Shown: one piece after another, positions 17,247-24,976 of the stretch
Layout: each line of letters starts with the position of its first letter
How positions within the stretch are numbered: position 1 is the first letter of the stretch
Assembly (NCBI RefSeq): GCF_015291705.1
Contig: NZ_CP030050.1
Span: 9,046,001-9,110,000 of the forward strand
Source of the DNA: Bradyrhizobium arachidis
GTDB taxonomy: Bacteria > Pseudomonadota > Alphaproteobacteria > Rhizobiales > Xanthobacteraceae
Length of the DNA: 64,000 nucleotides
Reading direction: 5' to 3'
The notes under the pieces: model-generated
Databases searched by the model: none
What the model was told of the DNA's origin: nothing
The model's input: the letters and a program-made list of their open reading frames with translations, nothing else
Translations under genes and position numbers: made by a program

Positions 17247-18110
17247 CTAATGGTCAAGCGCGCTGGTCAGGGCCTTTATATTGTGCCTGACCATGTCAAT
17301 GTAAGTGGGTGCAGGCCCCTTTTCGCCGGTCAAACCGTCCGAAATCAGGGTCCCGCCGACCTGTGCGCCGGTCTCGGCCGCGATCCGCCGGATCAGGCGG
17401 TCATCGCTAATATTTTCCAGAAATACCGCCGGGATTTTTTGGGCCTTGATCTGGCCGATGATGGCCGCGATGTCCCGCGCGCTGGGCTCGGTTTCCGTGG
17501 AAACGCCCAGGGGGGCGATGAACTGGACGCCGTATTCGGCGGCGAAATAGCCGAAGGCGTCGTGGGTCGAGATCACCTTGCGCCGCTCGGCCGGGATTTT
17601 GGCGACGGCCTCGCGGACCTCGCGGTCGAGGGCTTCGAGCTTTTCCAGATAAGCCCTAGCCTGACCGCGGAAGAACTCGGCATCGTCAGGATCGGCCACG
17701 GCCAGCGCGTTGGCGATGTCGGTCACGTAGACCTTGGCATTCGGCACGGACTGCCAGGCATGCGGATCGGCGGCCGAGCCAAGCTTCAGAGGTGCAATGC
17801 CGGCGCTTGCGGTGACCACCTCCGCCTTGCTGCCTGCTGACTGCACCAGACGCGGCAGCCAGCCCTCGAGGCCAAGCCCGTTGACGATGACGAGCTTTGC
17901 AGCCGCGATCCGCTTCGCATCGCCCGGCGCCGGAGTATAGACGTGAACGTCGCTGTCGGGGCCGACCAGCGTGGTCAGATCGATCCGGTCGCCGCCGACA
18001 TTGCGGACGAAGTCGGCGAGGATCGAGAAACTTGCGACCACGTTTAGCCGCTCGGCGGCGTGCAGCGGTGAGGCCATCAGCAGCAAGGCAAGGAGCAGAA
18101 GGAAGCGCAT
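17247..18110 (-). CDS. znuA: Zinc ABC transporter periplasmic binding protein (cluster A-I)
   Basis: A 287-residue binding protein with a signal peptide (MRFLLLLALLLMASPLHAAE). Metal ligands expected for cluster A-I proteins are visible as H56 (SDVHVYTP), H117 (DPHAWQ), H183 (STHDAFGYF) and D258 (LISDGLTG). The His-rich loop of classical ZnuA, expected after H56, is absent, so it resembles the AztC type of zinc-binding protein. Manganese is possible from the ligand set alone, but the Zur-like site and COG0523 gene point to zinc. The start is two bases after the permease stop. The symbol is given by function; aztC-like would be equally fair. Confidence 0.9.
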   Translation of the reverse strand: MRFLLLLALLLMASPLHAAERLNVVASFSILADFVRNVGGDRIDLTTLVGPDSDVHVYTPAPGDAKRIAAAKLVIVNGLGLEGWLPRLVQSAGSKAEVVTASAGIAPLKLGSAADPHAWQSVPNAKVYVTDIANALAVADPDDAEFFRGQARAYLEKLEALDREVREAVAKIPAERRKVISTHDAFGYFAAEYGVQFIAPLGVSTETEPSARDIAAIIGQIKAQKIPAVFLENISDDRLIRRIAAETGAQVGGTLISDGLTGEKGPAPTYIDMVRHNIKALTSALDH

Positions 18111-18112
18111 CG

Positions 18113-18982
18113 TCACGCCTCCAGATGCCGGCCGGGAAACATCTGCCTGACGATGCCGCCGACGCGACCGAACAGCACAGAGACGATGTAGAACACCGTC
18201 GCCACCAGGATGATCGCGGGCCCCGACGGCACGCGGGTCTGAAACGACAGCACGAGGCCGGCGTAGCCCGAGATGGCCGCGGCGATCACAGCGATGCACA
18301 TCATGGCCGTGAGATCGCGCGACCAGAACCGCGCGATGCCGGCAGGGAGGATCATCAGCCCCACCGCCAGCAGCGTGCCGAGCGCCTGAAAGCCGTTGAC
18401 GAGATTGATCACGACGAGGGCGAGGAAGGCGAGATGCGCAGGGCCGCCGGCACGGCTGACGGTGCGCAAGAAGAGAGGATCGACGCTCTCGATCACCAGT
18501 GGACGATAGATCACGGCAAGCACCAGCAGCGTCACCGTGGCGTTGAAGGCGACCACCAGCAGCGTCTGATCGTCCATCGCGAGGATGTTGCCGAACAGGA
18601 CATGCAAGAGGTCGATATTGGTGCCCTTGATCGAGACGATGGTGACGCCGAGCGCCAGCGAAGCCAGATAGAAGGTCGCAAGCGAAGCGTCCTCCTTCAG
18701 CCCGGTCGAGCGCGCGACCACGCCGGCGAGGATCGCCACCGCAAAGCCGGCGATCAGGCCGCCGGCGGTCATCGCAAACAGATTGAGGCCGGAGAGCAGG
18801 AAGCCGACGGCCGCGCCGGGCAGGATCGCATGCGCCATGGCATCGCCGACCAGGCTCATCCGCCGCAGCATCAGGAACACGCCGATCGGCGCGCCTGCCA
18901 GCGCCAGCGCGATCACGGCGGCGAGCGCCCGCCGCATGAACTCGAATTCGGTGAACGGGCCGATCAGCGCGTCATAGACCAT
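18113..18982 (-). CDS. znuB: Zinc ABC transporter permease
   Basis: A 289-residue polytopic permease of the ABC-3 family (ZnuB/TroC/AztB), with about eight membrane helices. The conserved coupling-loop region LRRMSLVGDAMAHAILPGAA is near residues 39-58 and AVGLMILPAGIARFW is in the second half. It starts six bases after the ATPase stop and ends two bases before the binding-protein start, so the three subunits are tightly co-translated. The order ATPase-permease-binding protein matches aztABC of other alphaproteobacteria. Confidence 0.94.
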   Translation of the reverse strand: MVYDALIGPFTEFEFMRRALAAVIALALAGAPIGVFLMLRRMSLVGDAMAHAILPGAAVGFLLSGLNLFAMTAGGLIAGFAVAILAGVVARSTGLKEDASLATFYLASLALGVTIVSIKGTNIDLLHVLFGNILAMDDQTLLVVAFNATVTLLVLAVIYRPLVIESVDPLFLRTVSRAGGPAHLAFLALVVINLVNGFQALGTLLAVGLMILPAGIARFWSRDLTAMMCIAVIAAAISGYAGLVLSFQTRVPSGPAIILVATVFYIVSVLFGRVGGIVRQMFPGRHLEA

Positions 18983-18988
18983 CTGTGA

Positions 18989-19741
18989 TCACGCCGCCTG
19001 CGAGCGCCCATCTTCGCCACAGGCCGCGGCGCTGTCGTCGAAGGCCTCGCACATCCGCATCGCGACCATCAGGTTTTCCGGTGTCAGCACCTCCGCTGTC
19101 GGGCCCCAGGCCACGGGGCCGCGCGCCAGCACCAGCGTCTCGGTAAAGTGGGTGCGCACCATCTCCATGTCGTGCAGCGCGGCCAGCACGGTCCGGCCTT
19201 CGCCGTGCCAGTGCTTCACCAGCGCGAGCAGATCGGCCGTGGTCTTGCTGTCGATGGCGTTGAAGGGCTCGTCGAGCACGATCAGGCGCGCATCCTGGAG
19301 CAGCACGCGCGCGAACAGCACGCGCTGCATCTGTCCGCCCGAGAGCGTTCCGATCGGGCGGTTCTCGAAGCCGCTGAGGCCGACGGCGCCGATCGCGCGG
19401 AGAATCTTCCCGCGCGCGGCCTTGCCGATGCCGCCGAACAGGCCGGCATCGCGCCACAGCCCAGTGCCGACGAAATCGAACACCGAGATCGGGAAAGTGC
19501 GGTCGATCTCCGCACTCTGCGGCAGATAGGCGATGTCGCGGGCGTCTAACCCGCCGAGATGGATGCTGCCGTCGAGCGGCCTCAGGATGCCGACGATGCC
19601 GCGCAGCAGCGTGGATTTCCCGGCGCCGTTGGGGCCGATCACGGCGACCAGCGCCCCTCGCGCGACCTCGCCATTGAGATGGTGCACGGCCGGATGGCGG
19701 TCATAGCCGAGCGTGACGTTGTGGAAGTGCAGCGCCGCCAT
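18989..19741 (-). CDS. znuC: Zinc ABC transporter ATP-binding protein
   Basis: A 250-residue ABC ATPase. Walker A is GPNGAGKST (residues 36-44), the signature is LSGGQMQRVLFAR, and Walker B is LIVLDEPFNAID followed by the switch His in ALHDMEM. The C-terminus is Cys/Asp-containing (DDSAAACGEDG). The ATG at 19741 is chosen because it follows GAGGTG; an in-frame GTG at 19747 is possible. The preceding His-rich gene stops at 19744, so the two are coupled. Confidence 0.94.
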   Translation of the reverse strand: MAALHFHNVTLGYDRHPAVHHLNGEVARGALVAVIGPNGAGKSTLLRGIVGILRPLDGSIHLGGLDARDIAYLPQSAEIDRTFPISVFDFVGTGLWRDAGLFGGIGKAARGKILRAIGAVGLSGFENRPIGTLSGGQMQRVLFARVLLQDARLIVLDEPFNAIDSKTTADLLALVKHWHGEGRTVLAALHDMEMVRTHFTETLVLARGPVAWGPTAEVLTPENLMVAMRMCEAFDDSAAACGEDGRSQAA

Positions 19742-19743
19742 GG

Positions 19744-19986
19744 TCACCTCATCGCCAGAAAGACGATGCCCCAGAGCACGGCGCAGACAGCGACAGCCGC
19801 CGCAAGGCGGCCGGCCATGGTCATGCGCAGGATCGACCAGGGTGCGTCCTGCGCCGGATGCGGCGAGGCCGCATCGTGGACATGGGCGTGGGTGTGGTCG
19901 TGCCCATGCGAATGGTCATGAGAATGACCTTGGGAATGCCCATGAGCATGGTCGTGATGGTGGGCGTGGGACGCGGCGGGAACCAT
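19744..19986 (-). CDS. Small His-rich single-pass membrane protein, first gene of the zinc operon
   Basis: An 80-residue protein. The first 44 residues contain 17 His, mostly in HxH patterns (HAHHHDHAHGHSQGHSHDHS), then a linker, then one C-terminal membrane helix (about residues 58-79, LAAAVAVCAVLWGIVFLAM). This predicts a metal-binding cytoplasmic or periplasmic tail tethered to the membrane. It is not a fragment of a known transporter. It precedes the ABC ATPase with overlap. A Zur-type palindrome lies 5-27 bases upstream of its ATG, leaving no room for a normal leader. A metal buffer feeding the transporter or the GTPase is inferred. Confidence 0.78.
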   Translation of the reverse strand: MVPAASHAHHHDHAHGHSQGHSHDHSHGHDHTHAHVHDAASPHPAQDAPWSILRMTMAGRLAAAVAVCAVLWGIVFLAMR

Positions 19987-19991
19987 GCCAG

Positions 19992-20013
19992 GGACGTTAT
20001 ATTATAACATTAC
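19992..20013 (-). promoter_or_regulatory. Zur-type operator overlapping a -10 element
   Basis: GTTATATTATAAC (19996-20008) is a perfect palindrome within a longer imperfect one (GACGTTATATTATAACATTA). It closely resembles the proteobacterial Zur consensus core TGTTATANTATAACA. On the minus strand the same bases contain TATAAT (20006-20001), a consensus -10. Transcription would start near 19994, about eight bases before the ATG of the His-rich gene. Zinc-loaded Zur would block the polymerase directly. The match is by eye from the known consensus. Confidence 0.8.
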
Positions 20014-20033
20014 GCCTGTCCACGACTGAGGAT

Positions 20034-20113
20034 GTCATTCCGGGGCGGCTCGAAGAGCCGAACCCGGAATCTCGAGATTCCAGGTTCGATGCTGCGCATC
20101 GCCCCGGAATGAC
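20034..20113. repeat. Palindromic repeat, GTCATTCCGGGGCG family (copy 2)
   Basis: A shorter copy, beginning GTCATTCCGGGGCG and ending CGCCCCGGAATGAC, with the middle pair GAACCCGGAATCTC / GAGATTCCAGGTTC. It lies between the stop of the half-permease gene (20125) and the Zur box, and probably insulates the zinc promoter from the upstream unit. Confidence 0.8.
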
Positions 20114-20124
20114 CTCCCGAGCGT

Positions 20125-20625
20125 TTAGGGCTTGCCAATCACCATCGCGATGGCGGCAGCCACGAAGGGAAACGGCACGGACACCGCGCAGCGGAACCAG
20201 ACAAAACGGGCCGGCATGAACGGGATTTCCCACAAAATCACCCGCTGGAAGGCGAACAGGGCCCAGGCGACGACATAGGCCACCACCTGCGGCACCCCGC
20301 CACCGGACTTCAGCGCCACGGTCCCGATCGAGAAGCCGATCACGGGACCGCCGGGTGTGGCCGCGCCGGCGACCACGGCGGTCGCAACCCCGAGCCAGCC
20401 GCTGTCCGGGCCGAGCCAGCCGGTGATCACCTCCTGCGGGATGATCGCGGCGATGTAGCCGGAGCCGATCACCCCTAACGCGATCCGCGGCACGATGTTG
20501 ATGAAGTCCATCGTGCCTTCGCGCAGCGAGGCCTTGAACACCGGAGGGCCGCGGCGGAAGGCGATCAGGCCGACGCCGAACACCGAGCCCCAGAGCAGGA
20601 TGTCGATCAGGAGCGCTGCGCTCAA
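20125..20625 (-). CDS. Permease, C-terminal half type (ArsP_1/UPF0718-like)
   Basis: A 166-residue protein with about four membrane helices. The central motif GAATPGGPVIGFSIGTVALK resembles the repeated helix-breaking motif of ArsP_1/UPF0718 permeases, which are normally about 300 or more residues with two such repeats. The start overlaps the stop of the preceding half-permease by four bases (ATGA), so the two halves are co-translated and probably form a heterodimer. The substrate is unknown; arsenite-organics, thiol compounds or metals are possibilities. Proximity to the zinc operon is suggestive only. Confidence 0.72.
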   Translation of the reverse strand: MSAALLIDILLWGSVFGVGLIAFRRGPPVFKASLREGTMDFINIVPRIALGVIGSGYIAAIIPQEVITGWLGPDSGWLGVATAVVAGAATPGGPVIGFSIGTVALKSGGGVPQVVAYVVAWALFAFQRVILWEIPFMPARFVWFRCAVSVPFPFVAAAIAMVIGKP

Positions 20626-21341
20626 TTCGCCTCCTCGTCGCTTTCACGCTTCGGATAGACCCGGACATAGACGAAGCGGCCGAGCGCACCGGCGAGTACC
20701 GGCAGGGGCAGCGAGATCACGATCCGCCACAGCGTGAAGTCGGTGCCCATGATCGGGATCTCCCAGGCGACCGCGCGGCCATAGCCGATCAGGGTCCAGC
20801 TCACGACCATGGCGATGGTGGCGCCGAAATCGGCACCGACCGCAAGTAGCGCGCTCGCCACCGGATAGGCGGTGAAGGGACCGCCGGGGAGAATCGCTCC
20901 GAAGGCGGTGCCGATCAGGAGGCCCATCAGGCCGGATTTCGGCCCGAGCGAGCGCGAGACTTTCTCGTGCGGCAGGATCTCCGAGATGAAGGCCCCTAAC
21001 AGGCAGCCGGCCAGCACGCGCGGCAGGATGCCTGAGAACAGCGAGAGATCGTGGGTGAGGATGTCGAGGACGCCGTCGGTGCCGTCGCGCCGCCAGACCA
21101 GGCCTGCGCTCACCGCCACCAGCGCTGCGATGATGATGGTCGACCAGCCGATCGGCTTGCGCACACGGCCCGGCCGCGGCTCGGACTCCGCGTCCTCGGC
21201 AGGCGCCGGATTGTTCGGGGAAGGCTCTGACAACGGCTCGGTCGGATCGAAGGTGATGCCCGTCCTGATTAAGGGCGGCGTTCCCCCGATGCAAACGGTG
21301 TGATGACAGACCCGTGCGCGCGCTGCGCAGGACTGGTTCAA
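20622..21341 (-). CDS. Permease, N-terminal half type (ArsP_1/UPF0718-like)
   Basis: Up to 239 residues. A hydrophilic Pro/Glu-rich N-terminus (about residues 30-60) is followed by about five membrane helices, including GTAFGAILPGGPFTAYPVAS. That motif parallels TPGGPVIGF in the next gene, and IPIMGTDFTLWRIVISLPLP parallels IPFMPARFVWFR there, so the two genes look like sister repeats. The first 30 residues (Cys-rich) are unlikely to be real, and no good downstream ATG is present. The start is therefore uncertain and may be a rare codon. Confidence 0.7.
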   Translation of the reverse strand: MNQSCAARARVCHHTVCIGGTPPLIRTGITFDPTEPLSEPSPNNPAPAEDAESEPRPGRVRKPIGWSTIIIAALVAVSAGLVWRRDGTDGVLDILTHDLSLFSGILPRVLAGCLLGAFISEILPHEKVSRSLGPKSGLMGLLIGTAFGAILPGGPFTAYPVASALLAVGADFGATIAMVVSWTLIGYGRAVAWEIPIMGTDFTLWRIVISLPLPVLAGALGRFVYVRVYPKRESDEEAN

Positions 21342-21364
21342 TCAGTCAATTCCGCACAGCAAAA

Positions 21365-21388
21365 AGGCGGCCGCTGATGCGACCGCCT
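21365..21388 (-). terminator. Rho-independent terminator, minus strand
   Basis: Read on the minus strand, AGGCGG and CCGCCT arms (21388-21383 with 21370-21365) enclose an inner CGC-ATCA-GCG stem and are followed by TTTTT (21365-21361). It ends minus-strand transcription arriving from sodB, after a repeat element. Confidence 0.8.
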
Positions 21389-21393
21389 GATTT

Positions 21394-21493
21394 GTCATTC
21401 CGGAGCGCACGAAGTGCGAACCCGGAATCTCGAGATCCTCAGGTGCGCAACCGCGCACCGTAGTTCGATGCTGGCGCATCGCCCCGGGATGAC
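21394..21493. repeat. Palindromic repeat, GTCATTCCGGAGCG family (copy 3)
   Basis: A diverged copy that begins GTCATTCCGGAGCGCACG and ends CGCCCCGGGATGAC. It contains the extra inner hairpin GGTGCGCAACCGCGCACC seen in long members of the family. It lies in the sodB 3' untranslated region ahead of the terminator. Confidence 0.8.
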
Positions 21494-21503
21494 GGAGTAA
21501 AGC

Positions 21504-22100
21504 TTACGCCTTGTCGAACAGCGACTCGACGTATTCCCAGTTCACGAGGTTCTCGACAAACGCCTTGAGATAATCGGGGCGGCGGTTGCGATAGTCGATG
21601 TAGTAGGAGTGCTCCCAGACGTCGCAGCCGAGGATCGGCGTGGCGCCGTGCACCAGCGGATTCTCGCCGTTCGGGGTCTTGGAGATCTCGAGCTTGCCGT
21701 TCTTGACCTGGAGCCAGCACCAGCCGGAGCCGAACTGACCGACGCCGGCCGCCTGGAAGTCGGTCTTGAACTTCTCGAAGCCGCCGAGGTCCTCGTTGAT
21801 CTTCTTCTCGAGCTTGCCCGGCAGCTTCGTGCCGCCGCCATTGGGCTTCATCCAGCTCCAGAAGTGGATGTGGTTGTAGTGCTGGCCGGCGTTGTTGAAC
21901 ACCGCGGGGTTCTTGCCGAACGAGCCCTTGACGATCTCCTCAAGGGACTTGCCTTCCCATTCGGTCCCCTTGAGCGCATTGTTGCCGTTGGTGACGTAGG
22001 CCTGATGATGCTTGTCGTGATGATATTCGAGCGTCTCCTTCGACATGTACTGGCCGAGGGCGTCATAGGCGTAGGGGAGTGGGGGCAGCGTAAAGGTCAT
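21504..22100 (-). CDS. sodB: Superoxide dismutase, Fe/Mn type
   Basis: A 198-residue enzyme converting superoxide to peroxide and oxygen. Metal ligands are visible as H27 (LEYHHDKHH), the His of NNAGQHYNHIHFW (about residue 79), and the Asp and His of GCDVWEHSYYIDYRN near the C-terminus. The Gln in NNAGQ is at the position that marks Fe-type enzymes, so iron or cambialistic use is likely. The MTFTLPPLPYAYDALGQYMS start is standard and there is no signal peptide, so it is cytoplasmic. It is divergently transcribed from a GNAT gene. A terminator lies about 115 bp downstream. Confidence 0.96.
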   Translation of the reverse strand: MTFTLPPLPYAYDALGQYMSKETLEYHHDKHHQAYVTNGNNALKGTEWEGKSLEEIVKGSFGKNPAVFNNAGQHYNHIHFWSWMKPNGGGTKLPGKLEKKINEDLGGFEKFKTDFQAAGVGQFGSGWCWLQVKNGKLEISKTPNGENPLVHGATPILGCDVWEHSYYIDYRNRRPDYLKAFVENLVNWEYVESLFDKA

Positions 22101-22341
22101 GGCTTCTTGTCCGCAACTGGTGGGAACGAGTTCTAACGGTCACCCCTTATAGAAGGTTCCTGCAGCATTAAATACCTCAGAATTTGCGAAAACGCGTGAT
22201 GGGGTGACTTCGCCCGAATGCACCAATTCGTCGCAACGGGCCGCGGTCGATCAAGCCTGCGGTTCGCCATAAAATATCATTGCCTTTGAGGCGCTTAAGA
22301 CAGAACAAGCGCGCCACGAAGCGGAGCTGCGAAGGGACGCC

Positions 22342-22869
22342 ATGAGCATCGAGATCGACATTTTGAACGGCGACGCCTCGTGGCCGATCGCCGCGCCGCT
22401 GCATCAGGCGGTCTGGGGACCGCAGATGATCGCGGGCAAGCCCTGGGCTCACGTCAAATGGGACAATGCCCATCTTCGCGTGCTGCTCGAGACGCCCGAG
22501 GACGGTATCGTCTGCCACGTCGGCGTCTACTTCCGCACCGTCACCTGGAACGGACAAAAGGTCCATGTCGGCGGCATCGGCGGCGTCTGCACCCGCGAGG
22601 ACCGGCGCGGCCGCGGCTATGCGACCATGGCCATCGACGCAGCCGTCCATACCATGCGCGCCAACGAGGCGGTCCGCTTCGGGTTCCTGTTCTGCGAGCC
22701 GCACAATTTCGCATTCTACGAGGCGCGCAGATGGCAGCCCTTCAAGGGCGAGGTCTACTGCGAGCAGCCGGAGGGGCGGATCCGCTTCGAGTACATGGCG
22801 CCCTACGTCTTCGAGATCGTCCGCGCGCCGACGCTCGGCACCATCGACCTATGCGGCCTGCCCTGGTGA
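22342..22869 (+). CDS. GNAT-family N-acetyltransferase (AAC(2')-like)
   Basis: A 175-residue acetyltransferase. The acetyl-CoA loop is in VGGIGGVCTREDRRGRGYAT (REDRRGRGYA), followed by FGFLFCEPHNFAFYEARRW. The layout, with a Gly-rich strand VHVGGIGGV before the loop, resembles the aminoglycoside 2'-N-acetyltransferase group, but housekeeping substrates are equally possible and no resistance role should be assumed. The ATG at 22342 follows GAAGGGA. It is separated by 83 bp from the MATE exporter gene downstream. Confidence 0.85.
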   Translation: MSIEIDILNGDASWPIAAPLHQAVWGPQMIAGKPWAHVKWDNAHLRVLLETPEDGIVCHVGVYFRTVTWNGQKVHVGGIGGVCTREDRRGRGYATMAIDAAVHTMRANEAVRFGFLFCEPHNFAFYEARRWQPFKGEVYCEQPEGRIRFEYMAPYVFEIVRAPTLGTIDLCGLPW

Positions 22870-22952
22870 GCCCTGCGTGAGCGCAGGGCTGGCGCGGAGG
22901 GGGGCCGCCCTATAATATGTCGCTCATCATCCAATATTCCGCCCGGTGGGAC

Positions 22953-24338
22953 ATGACGATCGACGCCCCGATAGACGCCGCGCCGCCGCGGGCCCCGGTC
23001 GCCTCCCCCATTGCGAGCCTGCTGACGGCACCGATCCTGCCGACGCTGCTCCGGCTCGCGATCCCCAACATGATCGCGATGGTCGGCAGCACGCTGGTTG
23101 CGATCGCCGAGACTTCCTATATCGGCCGGCTCGGCACCATCCCGCTCGCCGCCATCGCCCTCGTTTTTCCGTTCGCGATGCTGACGCAGATGATGAGCGC
23201 GGGCGCGATGGGCGGCGGGGTCTCCTCGGCGATCAGCCGCGCGCTAGGCGCCGGGAATCGCGATCGCGCCGCGACGCTGGCGCTGCATGCCGCCATCATC
23301 GGCCTCTGCGGCGGACTGTTCTTCACGGCGATGATGCTCGCCTTCGGCCGCTCGTTCTTCACGCTGCTCGGCGGGCGCGAGCGCGTGCTCGAGGAGGCCT
23401 GCGGCTATTCGCAGGTGCTGTTCTCGGGCGCGGTCGCGATCTGGCTCGTCAACACGCTGGCCTCGGTGATCCGCGGCACCGGCGACATGCGGCTGCCGTC
23501 GATGACGCTGATCGTCGCGAGCGTGCTCCAGATCGCGCTCGGCGGCACGCTGGGGCTCGGCCTGTTCGGCATGCCGCAATTCGGCATGCCCGGAGTTGCT
23601 GCCGGCCAGCTGATCGCGTTCAGCTGCGCCGCGGTCTTCTTTCTCTGGTATCTACTATCAGGCCGCAGCCGGCTGGCGCTGAACTTTCGCGCCTTCCAGT
23701 TCGAGCGCGCGATGTTCCTGGACATTCTCAAAGTCGGCGCCGTGGCCTGCCTATCGCCGCTCCAGACCGTGCTCACCATCCTGATCTTCACAAAGATCCT
23801 GGCGACCTTCGGCACCGAGATGCTGGCCGGTTACGGCATTGGCTCGCGGCTGGAATTCCTGCTGATCCCGATCACCTTCGCCTTCGGCATCGCCTCGGTG
23901 CCGATGGTCGGCATGGCGATGGGCGCCGGACATATCAAGCGCGCGCGGCGTGTCGCCTGGACCGCGGCTGCCGCTTCGGGACTGGCGGTCGGCCTGATCG
24001 GCCTCGCCGTCGCGCTCGATCCTGCGCTGTGGGTGTCGCTGTTCACCGGGGATCCCGGTGTCACTGCGGCGGCGCACAGCTATTTCCACTGGGCCGGCCC
24101 GGCCTTCGTGTTCTTCGGCATGGGCGTGTCGCTGTATTTCTCATCGCAGGGCGCGGCACGCGTCGGCGGCCCGGTGCTGGCCTCCACCGCGCGGCTTTTG
24201 ATCGTCGCGATCGGCGGCGTCAGTCTGATGACGGCGCAGGCGCCGGCCTGGACGTTGTTTGCGCTGGTCGGCGGCGCCATGGTCGTGTTCGGGCTTTCGA
24301 CCGCCGCCTCGGTCGCCTTCGCGCGCTGGGGCAAATGA
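22953..24338 (+). CDS. MATE-family efflux transporter
   Basis: A 461-residue transporter with about 12 membrane helices in two homologous halves. The first half has LRLAIPNMIAMVGSTLVAIAE and TSYIGRLGTIPLAAIALVFP; the second half repeats the pattern around LKVGAVACLSPLQTVLTILI. MATE proteins export cationic drugs or organic acids in exchange for sodium or protons. The start at 22953 follows GGTGGG; an in-frame ATG at 22917 would add 12 residues. It is on the same strand as the preceding GNAT gene, so the pair may be co-transcribed as a small detoxification unit. Confidence 0.93.
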   Translation: MTIDAPIDAAPPRAPVASPIASLLTAPILPTLLRLAIPNMIAMVGSTLVAIAETSYIGRLGTIPLAAIALVFPFAMLTQMMSAGAMGGGVSSAISRALGAGNRDRAATLALHAAIIGLCGGLFFTAMMLAFGRSFFTLLGGRERVLEEACGYSQVLFSGAVAIWLVNTLASVIRGTGDMRLPSMTLIVASVLQIALGGTLGLGLFGMPQFGMPGVAAGQLIAFSCAAVFFLWYLLSGRSRLALNFRAFQFERAMFLDILKVGAVACLSPLQTVLTILIFTKILATFGTEMLAGYGIGSRLEFLLIPITFAFGIASVPMVGMAMGAGHIKRARRVAWTAAAASGLAVGLIGLAVALDPALWVSLFTGDPGVTAAAHSYFHWAGPAFVFFGMGVSLYFSSQGAARVGGPVLASTARLLIVAIGGVSLMTAQAPAWTLFALVGGAMVVFGLSTAASVAFARWGK

Positions 24339-24448
24339 GCGCAGGCGAGTAAGCGCAGGCAGGTAAACGCGGGAATGTGATTCCATCCAGCGTTGCACTA
24401 TCCTGCCGGGCTGCTATGGAAGCGCCTCCATTTTTCGGGGCTCCCTCC

Positions 24449-24877
24449 ATGCTCAGCAGATTCGCGATTCCTTCCGTCATTTTGGCTGCGCTGTTTGGCG
24501 CGACTGCCGCCCATGCTCAGAGCGCCGACGGGACCTGGCTCACCCAGGCGGGTGATGCGCGCGTGAAGATCAGCAAGTGCGGCGGCGGCATCTGCGGCCA
24601 CATCGTCTGGCTGCGCGAGCCCATGGACACCGCGACCGGCCAGCCCGCCACCGACAGCAAGAACCCCAACCCCGCGCTCACGAGGCGCCCGATGATCGGC
24701 CTGCCGCTGTTCAGCGGCATGCAGCCGTCAGGGCCGAACAAATGGTCGGGCCAGATCTACAATGCCGACGACGGCAGCACCTATGCGAGCAGCGTCACGG
24801 TCACCGGCGCAGATTCGCTGCGGGTCGAAGGCTGCGTCGGCGCGCTCTGTGGCGGCGAGACCTGGACCCGGCGCTAA
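24449..24877 (+). CDS. DUF2147-family secreted protein
   Basis: A 142-residue protein with a signal peptide (residues 1-24, ending TAAHAQS). The DUF2147 core follows: GTWLTQAGDARVKISKCGGG, ICGHIVWLREP, LTRRPMIGLPLFSGM, and the end EGCVGALCGGETWTRR. Four conserved Cys in the mature part probably form disulphides in the periplasm. The family is a small beta-barrel of unknown function. The frame is open upstream, but the Met at 24449 gives a correct signal peptide. Confidence 0.9.
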   Translation: MLSRFAIPSVILAALFGATAAHAQSADGTWLTQAGDARVKISKCGGGICGHIVWLREPMDTATGQPATDSKNPNPALTRRPMIGLPLFSGMQPSGPNKWSGQIYNADDGSTYASSVTVTGADSLRVEGCVGALCGGETWTRR

Positions 24878-24976
24878 AGCGCGATGAGATTGGGATGAAT
24901 CGTCATCCCGCTTTAGGTTGTTGTTTGAGCATGATCTTTTCGGAAAACCGCTTCGCACTTTTCCGGATCATGCTTT
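24877..24976. repeat. Dispersed intergenic repeat (AAGCGCGATGAGATTGGG type)
   Basis: Starts AAGCGCGATGAGATTGGGAT and ends TTCCGGATCATGCTT, with inner inverted pairs (ATGATCTTTTCGGAAAA against TTTTCCGGATCATG, and GGGATGA/TCATCCC). I recognise this as a repeat common in Bradyrhizobium and Rhodopseudomonas. It fills the gap between two convergent genes and runs into the last stop codon of the DUF3095 gene. Confidence 0.8.

Noticed and set aside
22101..22341. An Irr or Fur box upstream of sodB
   Set aside because: No convincing iron-control element or repeated TTCTAGAA-type symmetry is visible in the gap.
22946..24352. A second long plus-strand frame within the MATE gene
   Set aside because: It is a +2-shifted shadow rich in Arg, Asp and His with no hydrophobic helices.
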